Source: Cephalotus follicularis
Taxonomy: Eukaryota > Streptophyta > Magnoliopsida > Oxalidales > Cephalotaceae
Assembly (NCBI GenBank): GCA_001972305.1
Contig: BDDD01001367.1
Location: 205,488-269,487, forward strand
Direction of reading: 5' to 3'
DNA: 64,000 nt
The translations under genes and the position numbers were made by a program. Below the pieces are notes generated by a model that made no database searches, had not been told where the DNA came from, and was given only the letters and a program-made list of their open reading frames with translations. The number at the start of each line of letters is the position of its first letter. The stretch's first letter is position 1. Below, piece by piece: positions 46,388 to 57,815 of the stretch.

Positions 46388-49022
46388 TTATAAATGCTTG
46401 TCTGCTGCAACAAGACGCACCTTATTCAAAGATTCTTTAAATGCTTGCCAAGTAACCATATAACGATCTTGAGATATCATCCCTTCCCCAACAACTTGCA
46501 TTGCCCTCCTATATAGATGATCAAACCACTGAACTGGGTTAGTGGTATCAATATTATCGGACCCAAGCTCGGGAACATATAGACGCTTAAAATCCTTCCT
46601 CCAGCGCGACAAAATATACTGAAATGGGATTTCCTCTAGACCACTATAGTTAAGGACACATAACGCATGTCGGCATAGATAACCATTAAAATTGAAGCAG
46701 CTGCAAATGCAGCGTACTTCTGCTCCTGCTTTGTCATACAAAACCTCATAGGTTCTAACATCCCTTGCAGTAGTTCCAGCACCTTGTCGTTCTTTGACAT
46801 GGTATGTAACAATTGGCCCATTTGATGGAGCTTCTATTATGCTAAAACAAGAAGACATCATCACCACCTCATCCTGGGCTTTTGCGAAGATTTCATTGGT
46901 ATACATTTTAGAAAGTTGTAATTCATAATAGCAACTTGTTTTCATAATGGGGTTTGAATCTCTTAATTCATAATCATCAGCTGCTTCCTTTTGACGCTTC
47001 TTTTGTAGAACCAGTTCATACATGTCGAAAAATTCTCTCAAGGATGTTTGCTGATGCACATAACCATCAAAAAATGGGATCAGGTACTCACCTCTTTGGA
47101 AAGTGGACATTCCAGCAAAAAACGTGTCCTTAAGGTAAGCTGGAACCCACCGCTCTCGATCTTGATACAAAGTCTGAAGCCAGTCATCATGCATAATTTT
47201 AAAACGCTTGATCATATCTTCCCAAGCCAGTTCAAAATCACCCACCCTTATCGTGTCATAGACTATCCTGGCCAATACTGTTTGTAAATCCTCTGAATCC
47301 TGAAACTCTACCACATTCTCAAAAATGCTTTGCATGACATGAGACAAACAAAGACGATGATGTGCCCTAGGAAAAACTTCTGCAACTGAGCTTTGCATAG
47401 GCTTGCACTGGTCTGTAAGTATAGTCTGCGGAGGGTGACCAGACATACATGTAAGCCACGCCCTAAATAACCAAACATATGTTTCAAATGTCTCATCTGC
47501 AAGCAAACCACAACCTAGTAGAATAGACTGCCGATGGTGATTTACACCTACAAATGCCAGGAGGGGAATCTCATATTTGCTTGACAAACATGTCCTGTCA
47601 ATTGCGATCACATCACCAAAATAACCATACGAAGCCCTGGACCTAGAATCAATCCAGAAAACATTCCGTAAACACCCTTCATCATTGAAATCCATCACAT
47701 AGAAAAAGTTGGGATCATTTAACTGAACTCGACAAAAATAATTATATATGACTTGTGAATCTCCATTTTTAAGCTTCAAGCGCTTGGCCCGGCCAGGATG
47801 ATCACTAATATCTCTTTCATTGGGGTTTGAACTTCCATAACCCACTGGATCTGCGACAGGCGTTCTATACAACTTGATTGTTTGTACTTCTACGTCAACA
47901 GTTGGCTCCAATTTTCTTTTAGCCCCTCCATCCATCTTCTTGTGTGACTTAGAATTTTGTGCTCTTTCAGGATCGAATAAGTGGTTATGCTCAAGCTTGA
48001 CTTCATCCACCCTCCACCGATTAGATTCCACTAACCTCAATCTAATCATTGCCAGACAACCTGTCCTTGTTTCCTTCCTACGACTGTTTGCTTCTTTAGT
48101 TGTTTTGAAACCTTCACTGTTGCAACAGAGCACAGCACCACGTTTTTCTTTGCTGTTACGCTTTGTCCACGAAGATTTCACCCTGATGGCGAACCCCAGT
48201 TCCTTAGCATAGCAATTATAATAATTATAAGCATCATCGTATGATTCAAATTCCATCCCCACAACTGGTGGCGCATATACCTTTCCTTGAGGTATGTCGC
48301 CTTGATCATCAACCACAGTTGTTTCCTCCGCGATGTTTTCAAGGTCATTTTCTTCAATCTCAAACATCTGGGCACAGTCATTCTCAAGATCATTGCCTTC
48401 AAAATTGAGGTCATTTCCTTCTATCTCAAGGTCCTTGCTTTCCATCTCAAGGTCAATACCTTCATCTTCAAGAAGTTGCTCAATGTTTTGAGAACCTTCT
48501 TCTATCTGAAGTAAACAAAGAAACCAATTAAATAACCAACCCAAAACAATAACCTCCAACAAGTTATTCTTCTTTCAACTATTAGCTTAAATGGAATTAC
48601 AAGCGCGTGTGATCCAATCATTAGCGGCACATCAAGATATTGACGATCCAAAAACTCCAAAAGATTTATTATTCCATTAAAACAAAAGGCAGTATAGCAT
48701 TATTAAAAAAAAAAAATCAAAACCCTTATAATTTTAACTTAGTTTTATATAAAACTAACTAACTATGTAGTAGGCTTGGCTCATTAAAGTAGCATAAAAA
48801 CACACATATTTTAAACTAACAAACTAAAAACCTAATGCATAAAAATAATCCAAATCTAATTGTTAATTTTATACAATAAGAAATTATAGTATCACACAGG
48901 AAACATAGAAATTTAAAACAAAAAAGAAAAATTGAGAAGAAGGGGAGAGTTACCGGGATTTCCAGGTTAGGGTTCAGTGACAGGGCATCGTCGCTCGGAG
49001 AGAAAGTGCTCTCGCCGGTCAT
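46388..49022 (-). CDS. FAR1-RELATED SEQUENCE protein with extra first coding exon (tandem copy 3)
   Basis: My model has two coding exons: 49022-48954 (69 nt, 23 codons, starting MTGESTFSPS) and 48505-46388, joined in phase 0 across an intron with donor ATCCCG/GTAACTC and acceptor TTTACTTCAG. The product is 728 residues. At the position where copies 1 and 2 have ATG directly after the acceptor, this gene has ATA, so translation must start in the upstream exon. Domains: an acidic N-terminus with four 7-residue repeats (DLEIEGN type, residues about 33-61), FAR1 zinc region at about 100-200, MULE-like domain at about 320-415, and SWIM finger near 620-642 (CICSCFNFNGYLCRHALCVL). It is the copy nearest the hydrolase gene, from which it diverges. 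Confidence 0.88.
48390..48473 (-). repeat. 21-bp coding repeat, four copies, in FRS copy 3
   Basis: Four consecutive 21-bp units (boundaries at 48390, 48411, 48432 and 48453) encode DLNFEGN-, DLEIEGN- and DLEMESK-like heptads. The other two FRS copies lack them. Confidence 0.85.
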
Positions 49023-50334
49023 GTTTGCAGGGGCGTTTCATACGCGTCGCATTCAAGTATGAGTTGGGTTTTGGCTTTTTAGGTTTGGTCCTTGAATTTT
49101 GTTTATTTACAATTTTGGGTCATGGAGTTGTAGTATAGTACCAAAGTTGTAGCATATTTTAAACTATAGAGATTCTGTTACTGGTGGACCAGTAGATTTT
49201 GGGAGAAAATGCTGCTTTCACGCGCCTTTGTAACACTGATTTACACGACTAGGAAGGTGCCATGCCAAGTAGGTTTTGCTTTATATGGTTCATAGTTCAT
49301 ACATGGCACAAATTTAATAAAAGAACAATTTTGCACATTTTGGGTTGAGACACAGAAGATTTTAGGTTAAGAGATCTGAGTTATGTCATTATAATCTATT
49401 GTTGGTGCCATTTGTCTTTATCTTTGTCTTTATGCATAATTGATATTGTTTATGGTTAATCATTAGCTTCAATTCTGATATAAGTATGGTGGAGGTTACG
49501 CATGATATAGGATAGTTAGTATTGTGAATGTTGATTTCTCGGACCGATGATGAGATGACCTACCTATCTCTCAACTTTTTTTTATTAAAAGATTAGAAAT
49601 TTTATTAAATTGAACGAAACTAATAAGGAAATAATACATTCACAAATTGTATTTTTAAGGAAAAGAAACTATAAACAAGTATAATAATACTTACTAAATT
49701 TATTCCAATATAGTGAGGTCTCCATAGAAAAAATATTTTAAAGTGTTCTTATAGCAGTACCGCTTGATAATACTTTATTCGATTCTTCGTCATCCAAACT
49801 GATCATCTTTGATCAGACAGATCATAGTTAAAAGATGTCTTACAACCCAAAAGATATAAGCTTTCACTTACCCTCAAGTATCCCCTACTTTAATGAATTA
49901 AAAAACAGAACAATTTACCTATTTGTTGTTTTAATTTGTTTTTTTGTATTATGCAAATATGGAATATCTTTTAAATGGTTGTAAAAAATGTTGTAAATCA
50001 TTTAAGTAATAATTTGTATTTATATATTCACAAAAGAGCAATGGACTCTATCTAAAAAAGATTATTTTTTTAACAAAAAGCAATTTAATGTTAAATTGTT
50101 GTAAAACAAATTCAAAACTCACAACTTTTTTTTTTTTTTTATATACACGCTCAAAATTCTGTTATTATATAAATGACCCTGCCCAACAAAAAAACAGAAT
50201 TTAATATAAAAATTTTGAGAGACGTGGTTGAAAAGAGTGGACTTCAAAATCATGATCCACAAACAAGATTGAACAAAGAAATAAAGGGGTGGTGTACATT
50301 TAGTTCAAAACACTGTACAGATAATAAAACACTA
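49023..50334. other. divergent promoter region between FRS copy 3 and the hydrolase gene
   Basis: About 1.3 kb separates two diverging start codons, so promoters of both genes lie here. AT-rich, with no other gene seen. Confidence 0.5.
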
Positions 50335-53300
50335 ATGGCTTGGACATGGCTTGCTACCACTCCTTCTCCTCTTACCGGCCCATTGAAGGAAAAACACAAC
50401 AGTAATTGGAAAACCCATATCAGTGGAGAAAGAAGAAGGACAATAACAAGGTTTATAGTGATGAATGCTACAGAGAAGGAGAAAGAGAAAGCTGAAATAG
50501 GTGAAGTAATAAGCAAAGACAGAGACAGAGACAGTACTGCTCCTGCTGCTGCATCTTTCAATCCCTTTGGCTTTGTCACTGACAATCCATCCAGCCGAAG
50601 CGCCATTCAGCTCCCAGAGACTCCTGCCGAGGACGGAAATGTCGGCCAAATGCTATATGTAAGGACATGTATTCAACAATTGACATTATGTTACTTGTAT
50701 CCTAAGAAACACAACTCTTATTATTAATATTCTTCACTTAGAAGCTTTTTTTACAACAAACCCATTACTTGTACAATGGTGATATATCAATGCCCATGTA
50801 GATTACCTTTACTGGCTTAAAGGATATATAGATTACCGTTATTTATAAAGTGCATGACGTTGATTTCATAGAGGATTGAAGACAAGGGAAAGGAATATGG
50901 TTCATACATCAAATCCGGGAAGTTAAGATGGTTCGTGAGAGAAACTGGTAATTAAAATTATCCACATATCTCTTTAATGTACATCCATATTTTTTTTTCA
51001 TTTCATTTTTTTTATTTTTTATATAGAGTTAGTGATTTTGGGCTTGTAGGATCACCTGAGAGTCGGCGTGGAACCATTGTCTTCTTACATGGTGCTCCAA
51101 CACAATCTTATAGCTATCGAGTTGTTATGTCTCAGGTTGTGTACTGATCTTATTAGTTTGTTTACAATGTTAAAAAATTCCACATTCTTTTTATGACATT
51201 AGCAAGTATAAGAGACAAGAAGGAATTGGGAGGCTATAAAATTCATTAAAAATCATAGAACAACAAGGGTAGATTGCAAAGAGGATTGACATTTGTTCAT
51301 TTAGAATTTTTTTAATCCCCAAGCAGATGTCAGCTTCAGGGTTCCACTGCTTGGCACCTGATTGGATAGGATTTGGTTTCAGTGACAAGCCTCAGCCAGG
51401 ATATGGTTTTGATTACACAGGTTATGGTTTTCTTTCGTTAAAGCTATATCTGTTTACGATCTTCTTGTTGCTCTTCATAGCTCATATTTCTGATAAACCT
51501 CTAATGTATTGCTATATAGAGAAGGAGTTCCATGAGGCATTTGACAAATTACTTGATGTGTTGGAAGTCAAATCACCTTTCTTTCTGGTTGTTCAGGTTT
51601 GCACATATATATGGACAAAATGTTATAGGAAAAGTGTTAATTTATTTTAAAGCTTTATGTGATCCACCCAATCAAAAAACCTACATTATATAGACAGTAT
51701 ACTAAATTTATTAATACATAGTAACTGCAATATATTCTATTGCATTTAGATCTATGCTATGAATATTGCACTAAACGGAACATGCTTAATGGTATTCCTC
51801 ACACTCTTCTCTGAAGGGTTTTCTTGTGGGTTCATACGGATTGACTTGGGCATTGAAAAATCAAAGCAGGATATTGAAGCTTGCTATTCTAAACAGTCCA
51901 TTGACAGCTTCATCTCCCATACCTGGCCTTTTCCAACAGCTAAGGTTCACCTCTGGCCATACTTGTTTATTAAATGTTTATAATATGTTCAATTTTTATG
52001 GATGCTTAATAAGTTATCATGCGTGACTAACTTGACAGTGTGTCCATAGTTTTTTCATCCTTTTTCCTAACCTTAAGTTTGATACACGTGTGTGCAAAAA
52101 TTCATTCACGACCGCAGATGGATACAAGACTAGCTAGTTATTTAAAATCATCCTGATAGTTGGGTCATTTGGTCGTTTATCCAGTATAGCACAAGCATAT
52201 TGGATTGTTTGTGCTCTGCCAATAATAAATAGCAAGTCTGATGTTCTGTTTTTATTTTCGGAACAAGGAAAAGAGGATTTTTTTTTTTTGATGCTGTATG
52301 ACATGTTGGCTGATGTACCCTTTTTTTATCTACTGATGTTTTGAGTTTAACAATTTCCTTCACTCTGTATTATTAAGCATCGAAATGAACTCTTGGGTGC
52401 TGACCTAATTTGAGTTTTTTTGTAAATGGATCAAAGATGTTGTGTTTGAATTTTTTTCTCTTTGAGTTTATTCTATCTTCTAATTGCTATTTTCTTCGAT
52501 TTTAACAGAATTCCTCTCTTTGGTGAATTTACCTGCCAGAATGCTGTTATGGCCGAGCGCTTTATTGAAGCAGGTAGCGCGTATGTATCCAAAGTGTGTC
52601 TGGTCCTTTCAGATTACCACTTTGAATTATACTCTAAATTTTACAAGTAGAATCATCTGCCAATGTACATTTTGCATTTGATTAATGTTCACTTTAAAAT
52701 TGAGCCTATGAACAAAGACAGGTTATACTTCATGTTTTCTTTCAAAAAAAATTTATTTCTTCTAGGAATAATCAAAGTGTATGGGACGGATTTAGCAGAA
52801 TAAATAACATGAATTCTCCAACCCCCCAGCCCGGCATTTACTTATGCATATTATTGAATTCCGTATCTCTCTGGATTACTTATATCTTCATTTTCCCCTT
52901 AGTGGTCCAAATTGTGCAAAGGTTTTTGTGTAAAAGTTGGACTGGATCACAGCTAATCACCTAGCAAAAAAGAACAACAAAAAAAAAAAGAAAAAGAATT
53001 GACAGTGAACCTGATAACTCGGGTACTAGATATTAATTTTTGAGTTTGATAAAGTAATCAATCTAATAGCCTTTGAGAGAGGCTCCTGGAAAATATGTGC
53101 TAAGGTTGCAGTTTCAAAATTGTGCCAAAAAAAAAAGGTTCTCTCCTTGCCTAGCGATCTGGCACAGGAGGAATCAGATTGTCTACTTGCTTGTCGACAT
53201 TCGAGTCTATACTTGATTCAAGCGGAGATCCTAAACAGAAATAAGTTGACTCTCATTTGGGCTATTAGATTGATAAAGTAATCAGTCTAATAGCCTTTGA

Positions 53301-56300
53301 GAGAGGCTCCGGGAAAATATGTGCTAAGGTTGCAGTTTTGAATTTGTGCCAAACAAAATTTTTGTGACAATTAGTTATAATGTAGGATGCTTCCAGCAAA
53401 TATGTGAAAACTAACGTGACCTGTGCATTAGATTTTTTCTTAAGATGCTATGCATTACAAAGAAAAAAAGAAGGAAGACCATCTTATTTCAGCAGCTTTA
53501 TAATCATTCAGCTAGCTGTTTACTTGGTATTTAACAATGATAAGCTTATGTAGAAAATGTTATAGGAGTAGCAATTACTTCAATGTGCTTTACCTTATGT
53601 ATGATTCTATGATTTTGGCAGTTATGTCCTGAAGCTGGAAAAGGCTGATGTATATCGATTACCATATTTGTCGAGCGGTGGGCCTGGATTCGGTTTGTAA
53701 CTCATTTAGTGCTTTTAAATTCACCTGCAGTTGAGCTACTTATTGTTTTCATCAGCCATCATTACCCCCAATTACCTAGTATAAATTAACTTCAAAGAGG
53801 CGATATGTCTATCATTTACTTATGGATATCCTGGTTGAGTTTTTTGTCTGAAAGATGAGCTTTTGTCTACTTAGAGCATAAACCAAACTTATGGCAGCAA
53901 CGTTGCTGTGAGGCCTGCAGTAAGCTACATATGCTTGTCCTTCTGCAGATATATATGACATGGTGGTCTTGTTCTCTTGAGGATATCCACTTCTTGTCGT
54001 CCCTTGATAGATTAGATGCAGTTATTGATTTAAATGGTTGAGGGGAGTAAACATGCAACAATAGAAAGTTGTGCTTACTGAACGCACACCACTCACCATT
54101 TAAGTCCAGTATCGGTGACAGTTGAGATGATAGAAGTAAGAAACTGCTTCTTGTGACTGAATTAGTTAATAAAGGTAGGTATTGTTGAAACATAACAAGA
54201 ATCATGCTAACTGAAGTCCAAAAAAACCAACTTAGATTCTAAAGTCTGTCTACCTGTAAATGCATGAAACTGTCATGCACAGTGTCCAATTCTTGTTCAG
54301 CTATGAGAAGGAATGTTGAGAGGGAGTATAAATAGTACAAATTCAAATACTATTATAATTTGAAAGACTGTATTGATTAGTTCTTATGCAGGTTATTTTT
54401 CATATAAAACTAAATCATCTAAAATTTCAATTTTCAATTGAACAAGTGTACTTCAGCTGACATCATATAAAATTAAGTCTTCTATTTTGGAATTTCAGCT
54501 CTGCTTGAAGCTGCAAGAAAAATTAACTTCAGAGATATTTTAAGCCAGATTACTACTGGCTTTGCATCTGGAAGGTATGAACACACATTGAACCTGGTCA
54601 ATTCTGATTCAAACATCTTTGACACATGTTTTAATAGTTTTGATTTGGGAAAGTTAACACGTTCTCAATTGATAGTTGACCCTGAGAAGATGTTAAAACT
54701 TAAATGAAAAACTGACTATATTGTTTCGAATAGTTTTCTGAGAGAAAGTTGTATTGCTTGTGATATATATAATAAGCTCATGCTGGACAAAATTGATGAG
54801 TCGTGTTATGAAGATTTGATACATGGTCAATTTGTTCCGAGATTCTTCATATTGTCTTTAGAAACAAGCATAAGAACCCACCACTTTTGTACAAAATATG
54901 TTGTAAGGAAAGAGAACATATTTTTTCCTTTTCTTTTTTTCCATATATAACTAATTGCTGTAAAATTGCTGAAACATGCCTATGTTCCTGTATGGAGAAA
55001 AGAATATGTTATCTGTTTATGTACCAAAGGTGTTGCTAGTATCTAAGGCTTGGCCACAAATTTGGGTCTGACCATAAGTCTAGCTGAATAGTGTAGCTAC
55101 CTTGCAACCTGAAACAAAGTCTAGCTGAATAGTTAGCAGCCTTGCAATCTAAACCAAGACATATGTGGATAGATCCTGATTCAGCTGTTACTGCTACATG
55201 GGCCATAATCCTACATCCTTGGCAGCGGATGAATTCACATGGGGCGCGTTTTAAAGAAACTCATTCTATATGTTATATTTTAGAAGTGTTAGTTAAAATT
55301 TTTTAAGTTGGTCCCAAAAATGTCATTGATTTTAAATTAATAAGGAACAATTAATAGCTTAATACTATCCTACATCCTTGGCAGCGGATGAATTCACATG
55401 GGGCGCGTTTTAAAGAAACTCATTCTATATGTTATATTTTCAAAGTGTTAGTTAAAAATTTTTAAGTTGGTCCCCAAAATGTCATTGATTTTAGATTAAT
55501 AAGGAACAATTAATAGCTTAATACTATCTATCTCATTGTATGAGTAACTAATTTGACGGCGCCATGACGTATCCCACACAAGTTCTCCTACATTATTTTT
55601 GGTCTTTCTCGATTTTACTCTATCAAAATATGACTTTTGTTTCATCTTGTGTGAGACAATAGTTTCAAAAATATATGTGTCATTATCATTTGCTACTCTT
55701 TAAGTAAACCATGTGGTTCATGTCCGGCACGAGAGTGTTTTGTTTTACTTTTGTTCAATTCTAAGAAAAAAAAACATTTTCTTTGTTTTTTTTCAACTTG
55801 TGATATTTAAGCATTGTAATTTAAGTCATGACATTGATTTTAAACTGCTCTTTCTCATTTACAATTGTATGAATGCTAATTTTTTAGAGGGTAATAATAG
55901 TTTTGCTGTACTATTTAATTATATTGATTTGAGTCCAATGTATATGAATTGTGGTTTCAATATTATTTGTTAGTTTTAATGCATTTAATTTGTGTACTAA
56001 AATGCCTAAATCAAGCTAGCATGGACTGAGAGTTATTACGAATGTCTATAATAATGAATATGATATTATTTATATATAATAAATGTGATTGTATCATATC
56101 GTTCATTTGAATTTAGGGATCACTACAAATTGTCTTTCTATTTTTTTTATTCAAAAAAATAAAGTAAAATACAAGACTATGAATTAAATATAGACTATTG
56201 TTTTAGAAATCTTCATATTTTGCTATTGAATATTTTTAAAATGATGTTTAAACAAATGCATAATGTAAATTAGTCGATTAAATAAGAAAAATATTTTGAA

Positions 56301-56755
56301 GTTTTGCCCCCATGAATAATAATTTTGGATCCATCCTGGCAGCAGGTTTGATATCAAGTAGTTATCAAACTCACTTGTGAAATTTTAAATGGCAAACTTC
56401 TCTTCATATTTCACTAGCTTCATGTATAACCTATTAGAAACTACAATATTTCACTCTTTTCATTGACAAAAACTTAATAGGTTCTTATTTCAGATGGGAT
56501 AAACCAATACTCGTAGCATGGGGAATATCAGACAAGTATCTGCCTCAATCTGTGGCAGAAGAGTTTCAGAAAGGAAACTCATCTGCCGTCGAACTGAAGT
56601 TGATAGAAGGCGCTGGCCACATGCCACAGGAGGACTGGTAACTTTCGTTACAAGCAATCACACAATCATTATTTTTTTCCCAGTCAGAAAGTTTTGAACT
56701 TTTTACCACAAACAGGCCAGAGAAAGTTGTTGATGCTTTAAGATATTTCCTCTGA
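50335..56755 (+). CDS. alpha/beta-hydrolase fold protein, haloalkane dehalogenase-like, probably chloroplast
   Basis: Eleven exons that join in frame: 50335-50658, 50872-50947, 51050-51135, 51327-51420, 51520-51596, 51817-51944, 52509-52580, 53622-53692, 54499-54574, 56494-56637, 56716-56755, giving 395 residues. The start at 50335 gives a plausible transit peptide (MAWTWLATTPSPL); ATGs at 50173 and 50461 are alternatives. Fold landmarks are the oxyanion loop (FLHGAPTQSYSYR), GWIGFGFSDKP-like strand (DWIGFGFSDKPQPGYG), an acid-strand motif (AWGISDKYLP) and the histidine in EGAGHMPQEDW. The nucleophile elbow, normally GxDxG or GxSxG (HDWGG in dehalogenases), reads VVQGFLVGSYG with no Asp, Ser or Cys at the nucleophile position. 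I recall the same in Arabidopsis At1g52510, so this is probably a conserved pseudoenzyme or has an unusual mechanism. Substrate unknown. Confidence 0.88.
53046..53355 (+). repeat. 85-bp direct repeat in intron 7 of the hydrolase gene
   Basis: Copies start at 53046 and 53270 (TTGATAAAGTAATCA, CTAATAGCCTTTGAGAGAGG, ATATGTGCTAAGGTTGCAG) with few differences, separated by about 140 bp of unrelated sequence. Confidence 0.88.
55209..55526 (+). repeat. 159-bp tandem duplication in intron 9 of the hydrolase gene
   Basis: Two head-to-tail 159-bp units (55209-55367 and 55368-55526), starting TCCTACATCCTTGGCAGCGG, are nearly identical. They sit in a 1.9-kb intron whose segment up to about 56340 may derive from a mobile element. 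Confidence 0.92.
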
Positions 56756-57815
56756 GTTCATTAAATCATCACTGCAAAACCATGGTTGGCCTTGTGAAGT
56801 GTAATTATTCTGTTGCTGGAACTATTTTTTTCAAGGTAAGAAGCACAAACTTCCAATATTTTGTATGGTTTGACTTCGCTTCAGGTTATTCACTGTTTAA
56901 ATGATTAAAGGATTCTCCCCTGCCCAGAGAAAAGTGAGGAAAAAAAAAGACAGATAAGTTGACAAGGATAGTTGTGACTTTAGATTCATTTGCAATTTCT
57001 TGCAGTTCATACACCTGAAGAAATACCAAGAGCAGTGCAGATGCTTGGCCTGCTGACCAAAAGCCAAAAAGTGAACAAAAGATCAATATCTTGGGTGTAC
57101 TCTGGAAATATATATATGAACATATACTAAGCTTTCAGTTTTAAAAGTAAAATTGCAATGTATTTTCCATCGATCTTTACTATTTTGTGTCACATATCTT
57201 CTGTTTATTGTTTGGCTAAGAGTTAATTTATTGAATTTGATGAATGCCTACATTTTTGCCTGGAGGTTCTGAAAGTTTAGCTAGTCCAAACAATTAAAGG
57301 CTCGTAATCAAACACATATACTATGAGACGCCATAAAAAGCTTGATATCCAGAATTTATGTGAACCGCATAAACTACAAAGGTCAAATGCCTTGCCACAA
57401 AAAGACGCTGCAACAACTAGGAAATCTTGCAGCATTTTGTTCATATGGTCTCAACTGACCGTTGCACTCCAAAACAAAGCTGAAACAATGCAAAATATAG
57501 TCACATATTTCCTGCTTCCCAGCTTATCAAGTCAAGCTGAAGAAAATATAAACTTTCACATTATATGAACAACAGAACCATATAAATTATTGGCATCAGA
57601 GATGACTTAGAATTTCATTCAATTGTCTCCTATAGCAGTTGTATTTAGACAATTATAACCAGTAGACCTTGGCATGACCAGAAAGACAACTGATTAATCA
57701 TGAACGACACTGCCCCACTGACACTACTCATAAACACAAAACGTGCCCCCACCTTCCATTCAACCAAAACTGGGGCAGGGTTTGGCACTGCTGTTCATAA
57801 TATATCAATAGCAAC
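56756..57815. other. convergent 3' region between hydrolase and FPG
   Basis: It carries the 3' UTRs of two convergent genes. No further gene seen. Confidence 0.5.

Noticed and set aside
48506-48562. Hydrophobic N-terminus of FRS copy 3
   Set aside because: The frame would begin at a TTG codon inside the intron, and the segment ends in a proper splice acceptor.
50173-50334. Hydrolase start at the upstream ATG at 50173
   Set aside because: Possible in frame, but the added 54 residues are unlike a transit peptide and make the protein longer than I expect for the family. The ATG at 50335 gives a better leader.
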